DNA of 64,000 nt from Cupriavidus pampae (GTDB lineage: Bacteria; Pseudomonadota; Gammaproteobacteria; Burkholderiales; Burkholderiaceae). The position numbers and the translations under genes were made by a program. Positions 61,287-64,000 of this stretch are shown piece after piece. A model generated the notes under the pieces. That model made no database searches, was not told the DNA's origin, and saw only the letters and a list, made by a program, of their open reading frames with translations. The DNA lies in the NCBI RefSeq assembly GCF_914271485.1, contig NZ_CAJZAG010000012.1, positions 124,001 through 188,000 on the forward strand, written 5' to 3'. Position 1 is the stretch's first letter. Each line of letters starts with the position of its first letter.

Positions 61287-61655
61287 TCAGGGAGCCGGCG
61301 TCGGTGGCTTGGGCAACCATTCGTCGTCCTCGGCGGTCCAGAAGGCACCAGCCGCCGGGACTTTGGCGTCCCGCAGGTATTCGAGATCCGGCTTGGCGTT
61401 GCGCACGGCGTCGAGGTGGGCGAGACCGAGCTCGACGTGTGTTTCGCGGATCTCGGCGTCGCCGTTGTGCTCGAAGAAGAGCGCCTGCACGGCTTCGTTT
61501 GGCAGCTTGTTGCCGATGGCCTGCACCACCCGCGAGAGCTGGTTGACGGCAGGAATCGTCTGCGAGAGATGGTCGTTGCCGTATTCGTCCGGCGTGCGTG
61601 CCCGCAGGCTTGCGCCAAACAGACGTATCTCGGTGGCGGTGTCAGGGGCGCTCAT
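61287..61655 (-). CDS. Hypothetical protein of the HerA-ankyrin cluster
   Basis: 122 residues from ATG 61655 (MSAPDTATEIRLFGASLRAR). Helical, soluble; LNQLSRV-type helix in VNQLSRVVQAIGNKLPNEAV and FEHNGDAEIRETHVELGLAH. Ends in a Pro-rich tail. 8 bp after the previous gene's stop. Unknown function. Confidence 0.65.
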   Translation of the reverse strand: MSAPDTATEIRLFGASLRARTPDEYGNDHLSQTIPAVNQLSRVVQAIGNKLPNEAVQALFFEHNGDAEIRETHVELGLAHLDAVRNAKPDLEYLRDAKVPAAGAFWTAEDDEWLPKPPTPAP

Positions 61656-61663
61656 GGGCAAAC

Positions 61664-62644
61664 TCAGAGATGGGAGCGGTCAAGCATGGCACCGGCCTTG
61701 GCCGCGCGCTGGGCGGAGAGGTACGGTGACGGCGTGGCCGGCACTGCTTCGATAATCATGTCGACCATCCGACGGGCGAGGCGGCGGAAGCTCTCGTCGA
61801 TGTGCTCGGTGGGCAGGCCCGTGAATCGGTGTTCGTGGATGCGGCGGTGACGGGCGACGTGGTCCATCGTGCGCAGGCTTTCCACGTCCTTTTTGGCGTT
61901 GTGCCGGTAGTTCGTGACGTAGATGGCCCCCATCTCGGGGATCAATGCCCGGGCGATGGTGACGCAGGCGTCCTCGTTGTCGAGATCGGCGCGCAGCCGT
62001 TCCACGGCGTACTCGGTCATCTCCAGTACGGCGTTCAACCCCTTCTGCACCAGCGTTTCCACGTCGGGCACGAAGTAATCGAAGGAGTGCACGGCCTGCG
62101 TCTGCAGGTCCGGCACGATAGAGAGCAGGGCCACCCGCTGGGCGGTGACCAGATCCAGCTGGCTCGGCTGCAGATCGGGCTCGGGCGCCTGCCTCACCTT
62201 GTCCAGCGCGGTCTGGATCATGTCGCTGATGAGCGGTGCGGGAATCTTGGCTTTGCCCGTCGCATACGCGAGACGCCAGTTGAGCGCCGCAATCTCGGCG
62301 GACTGGGTCGACAGGCTGTTGAGCATCTCGGCATCTGCAGGGCGCGTGCGATCCAGCCCTGCAAATTCGACCATTGTGTCCGTCAATACGTGGGCGTCTT
62401 GGAGCAGTTCGTTTGTCGCCTCCACGATTTTGGCATCGCTGCTGTCGCTGCCGGGATGCACGACCACGGCCTTGATGAGCGCGGCCATGATGCGCAGCGC
62501 GGAATAGGCGCGGCGCGCCATGGGGGACGCGGCGTCGCGTGGCGCGGGCTCGGGGGCGAAATGATTGACGCGGCCATCGGCTTCCACTTCGGACGCGATG
62601 GGGTCCATGGGATGTGCCGTCAGCAGCTCCTCCGTTACCGACAT
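61664..62644 (-). CDS. Hypothetical protein, first gene of the HerA-ankyrin cluster
   Basis: 326 residues, helical (RRAYSALRIMAALIKAVVVH, NSLSTQSAEIAALNWRLAYA, EMTEYAVERLRADLDNEDAC). No signal peptide; the central hydrophobic stretch is too short for a membrane helix. It leads the leftward cluster, divergent from a small rightward gene. Family unknown; perhaps a structural or adaptor protein. Confidence 0.7.
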   Translation of the reverse strand: MSVTEELLTAHPMDPIASEVEADGRVNHFAPEPAPRDAASPMARRAYSALRIMAALIKAVVVHPGSDSSDAKIVEATNELLQDAHVLTDTMVEFAGLDRTRPADAEMLNSLSTQSAEIAALNWRLAYATGKAKIPAPLISDMIQTALDKVRQAPEPDLQPSQLDLVTAQRVALLSIVPDLQTQAVHSFDYFVPDVETLVQKGLNAVLEMTEYAVERLRADLDNEDACVTIARALIPEMGAIYVTNYRHNAKKDVESLRTMDHVARHRRIHEHRFTGLPTEHIDESFRRLARRMVDMIIEAVPATPSPYLSAQRAAKAGAMLDRSHL

Positions 62645-62731
62645 GAATGCTCCGAGGTGATCTGTTGTCGCGAATTCTACACAAGAAACTGCTTTTAATG
62701 GATGTGAATCCGCCGGATATTGGACTATTCT
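62645..62731. promoter_or_regulatory. Short divergent promoter region
   Basis: An AT-rich gap of about 90 bp between two divergent genes (TTCTACACAAGAAACTGC and a TATTCTATGTATAT stretch). The TATTCT and TATGTATAT runs are near-consensus -10 elements for the rightward gene, leaving little room for a leader. Confidence 0.45.
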
Positions 62732-63268
62732 ATGTATATGGATACGAAAAAAACATTGATTTCACGCGCTCGTGAACTGCTGGCGGTCGTCGATTTCGCG
62801 AAATGGATTGATTCGTGTGACGCGAGCGGCGCAAAACAGATGGAATACCCGTTCTCGGGGGTGGCGCTGGATGCGTCGCTCTCGGATCTGTTCGCGTTGG
62901 CGCACGACAACGTCGGCTGGATGCTGGCAATGCACGCCAAGGAAGGCCAGTGGCTGGCCCACCTGCCTCTGCATAGCGCCTATCTGGGCTTTGGCGAGGG
63001 ACTGGTGCTGGTAACCGATGCGTTCACGATGCTGGAGGAAGAGGTGCCGGCGATTGCCGTTCAGATCTTCGTGCCCAAGGTATCGCTGGTTGAACTGCTG
63101 GGTGCCCAGACCCTGCTGGGCTTCGGACTGGGGACGGATGTGCCCGGCGAGGCCGCGCCAGCCGTGCAACGTGTCAACCGGCTGGTGCCCCTTTACACCC
63201 CCGAGCGGTACGAGGCCGAGCGTCGCGTGACGACGCCAGTCACCTCGCGCCGGCTCTTTGCCCGCTGA
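62732..63268 (+). CDS. Hypothetical protein near the right end
   Basis: 178 residues from ATG 62732; ATG 62738 (MDTKKTLISRARELL) is equally likely, since no strong ribosome-binding site marks either. Soluble with a Met/His/Leu-rich middle (LAHDNVGWMLAMHAKEGQWL) and hydrophobic core PAIAVQIFVPKVSLVELLGA. No signal peptide. No known family. It starts a short rightward run of genes that continues to the window edge. Confidence 0.65.
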   Translation: MYMDTKKTLISRARELLAVVDFAKWIDSCDASGAKQMEYPFSGVALDASLSDLFALAHDNVGWMLAMHAKEGQWLAHLPLHSAYLGFGEGLVLVTDAFTMLEEEVPAIAVQIFVPKVSLVELLGAQTLLGFGLGTDVPGEAAPAVQRVNRLVPLYTPERYEAERRVTTPVTSRRLFAR

Positions 63269-63311
63269 GCCAGCTGAGGCCGCTGAACGCCGTACGGAGC
63301 GACGACGCAAC

Positions 63312-63578
63312 ATGCTGAATTTGAGAAGCCCGGACCCCGCAAAGCCAATCCACGCTGGCGCCGAAGGACTGCAGATCGGGCAGGCCGACCACACCGTGGT
63401 CCGACTGCCGGCGCGCTTCTTCCTGCGCACCTTGGGCGCCTACAAGACCGGCCGCACGCTGGTGCTCGCGGGACAAGCCATCTGGCATGCCGATGGCGAC
63501 AGCCGTCTGGTGCGGACCACGCGACTGACCCGTCCAGCGACCGTGCCAGAGACGTTCGGGGATCCCCGCCGGCATTGA
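63312..63578 (+). CDS. Small hypothetical protein
   Basis: 88 residues from ATG 63312 (MLNLRSPDPAKPIHAGAEGL). Soluble, with VRLPARFFLRTLGAYKTGRT in the middle. The gene follows the previous one by 43 bp in the same direction. No motif recognised. Confidence 0.55.
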   Translation: MLNLRSPDPAKPIHAGAEGLQIGQADHTVVRLPARFFLRTLGAYKTGRTLVLAGQAIWHADGDSRLVRTTRLTRPATVPETFGDPRRH

Positions 63579-63660
63579 CGATCCGACCCTGACCCAACCA
63601 CCCACCCCAAAACAGGCACCCGCCCCGGGTGACTTCTCGTAACCGCAACCATCCATTACC

Positions 63661-64000
63661 GTGATCGACTCTATCCCCAATGCACCAACGCAACCGCAGC
63701 TTGCGGCCTCCCGGATGTATCTGCTCGCCAACGTCCTCAATATCGTGCTCACGCTGGTGGGCGTCGTTTTCCTGAATAGCGGGTGGGCGTTCCGGCACGA
63801 AGGGGTGCCCCCCTATGTTGTCATGGCCGCAGTGGGCGTCATTCTGAGCTCGAATGGCTCGGTCATGGTGTGGGACCGTATGCGTGCCAGCAAGCGTGCG
63901 GGACGGACCAAGAAGCGAAGCGACTATGTGCTGCTTGCCTGCGGCGCAATCGTGCTGTTCGAGGGCTTGGCCGGGCTGCAGGTGGCGTTCGCTTACGCGT
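63661..64000 (+). CDS. Membrane protein, cut off by the window end
   Basis: A frame opening with GTG 63661 (or ATG 63715) stays open to the end of the window. Three hydrophobic segments are visible: LANVLNIVLTLVGVVFLNSG, VVMAAVGVILSSNG and YVLLACGAIVLFEGLAGL, with a basic loop KRAGRTKKRSD between. Probably an inner-membrane protein; the family cannot be named from the part seen. Confidence 0.6.
   Translation, partial: MIDSIPNAPTQPQLAASRMYLLANVLNIVLTLVGVVFLNSGWAFRHEGVPPYVVMAAVGVILSSNGSVMVWDRMRASKRAGRTKKRSDYVLLACGAIVLFEGLAGLQVAFAYA

Overview
The window is a GC-rich stretch of what looks like a large self-transmissible plasmid (or a plasmid-like integrative element) from a beta-proteobacterium, most likely Burkholderiaceae. 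The reasons are the IncI/Dot-Icm type conjugation genes, a TrfA-like initiator beside an iteron array, two partition systems, and lipoproteins with the GGGG(G)D run after the lipobox Cys that is common in Burkholderiales. No chromosomal housekeeping genes, rRNA or tRNA genes, or insertion sequences were seen.

Layout. (1) 0.4-15.2 kb, leftward: the core of a type IVB secretion system: orf188, a small membrane protein, IcmL/DotI, IcmK/DotH, IcmE/DotG, IcmG/DotF, IcmC/DotE, IcmD/DotP, IcmJ/DotN, two unknown proteins, IcmB/DotO and IcmO/DotL. Several junctions are ATGA overlaps. The coupling ATPase IcmO/DotL carries a 142-residue insertion with the features of a class 3 mini-intein. (2) 15.2-24.3 kb: replication and partition. 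There is an iteron array (about 13 copies, eight on a strict 22-bp pitch), a Tat-exported YcbK-like peptidase coupled to a frameshifted TrfA-like RepA, a divergent putative regulator, ParA, ParB, and two DNA-binding-type proteins. (3) 24.3-27.5 kb: a GC-rich region without clear genes, a tyrosine recombinase, and an intergenic region full of short repeats. (4) 27.5-30.2 kb, rightward: DotD, DotC, DotB and IcmT (the traHIJK block). (5) 30.2-31.9 kb: an actin-like ParM/StbA protein and its partner. (6) 31.9-41.3 kb: a thin-pilus operon (PilL/TcpQ-like, PilN, O, P, Q, R, S, V). (7) 41.5-42.6 kb: a lipoprotein gene. (8) 43.0-51.25 kb, leftward: eight tightly packed genes of unknown function. (9) 51.4-53.8 kb, rightward: DotA/TraY. 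(10) 53.9-62.6 kb, leftward: small genes, an M30-type metalloprotease lipoprotein, and a six-gene cluster with a HerA-like ATPase carrying an embedded DUF5710-like segment and a zinc-motif/ankyrin protein. (11) 62.7-64 kb, rightward: small unknown genes and a membrane protein that runs off the end. A partial leftward gene also runs off the left edge.

How it fits together: DotC/D/H/F/G form the envelope-spanning core, DotA/E/I/P and IcmT the inner-membrane part, DotB/DotO the secretion ATPases, and DotL/DotN the coupling complex. The Pil proteins make a conjugative pilus for recipient contact. RepA with the iterons handles replication; ParAB and ParM/StbB handle segregation. No relaxase, DotM/TrbA, prepilin peptidase or shufflon recombinase was recognised here, so the transfer region is incomplete in this window. 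The least explained parts are the two leftward clusters at 43-51 kb and 56.6-62.6 kb.
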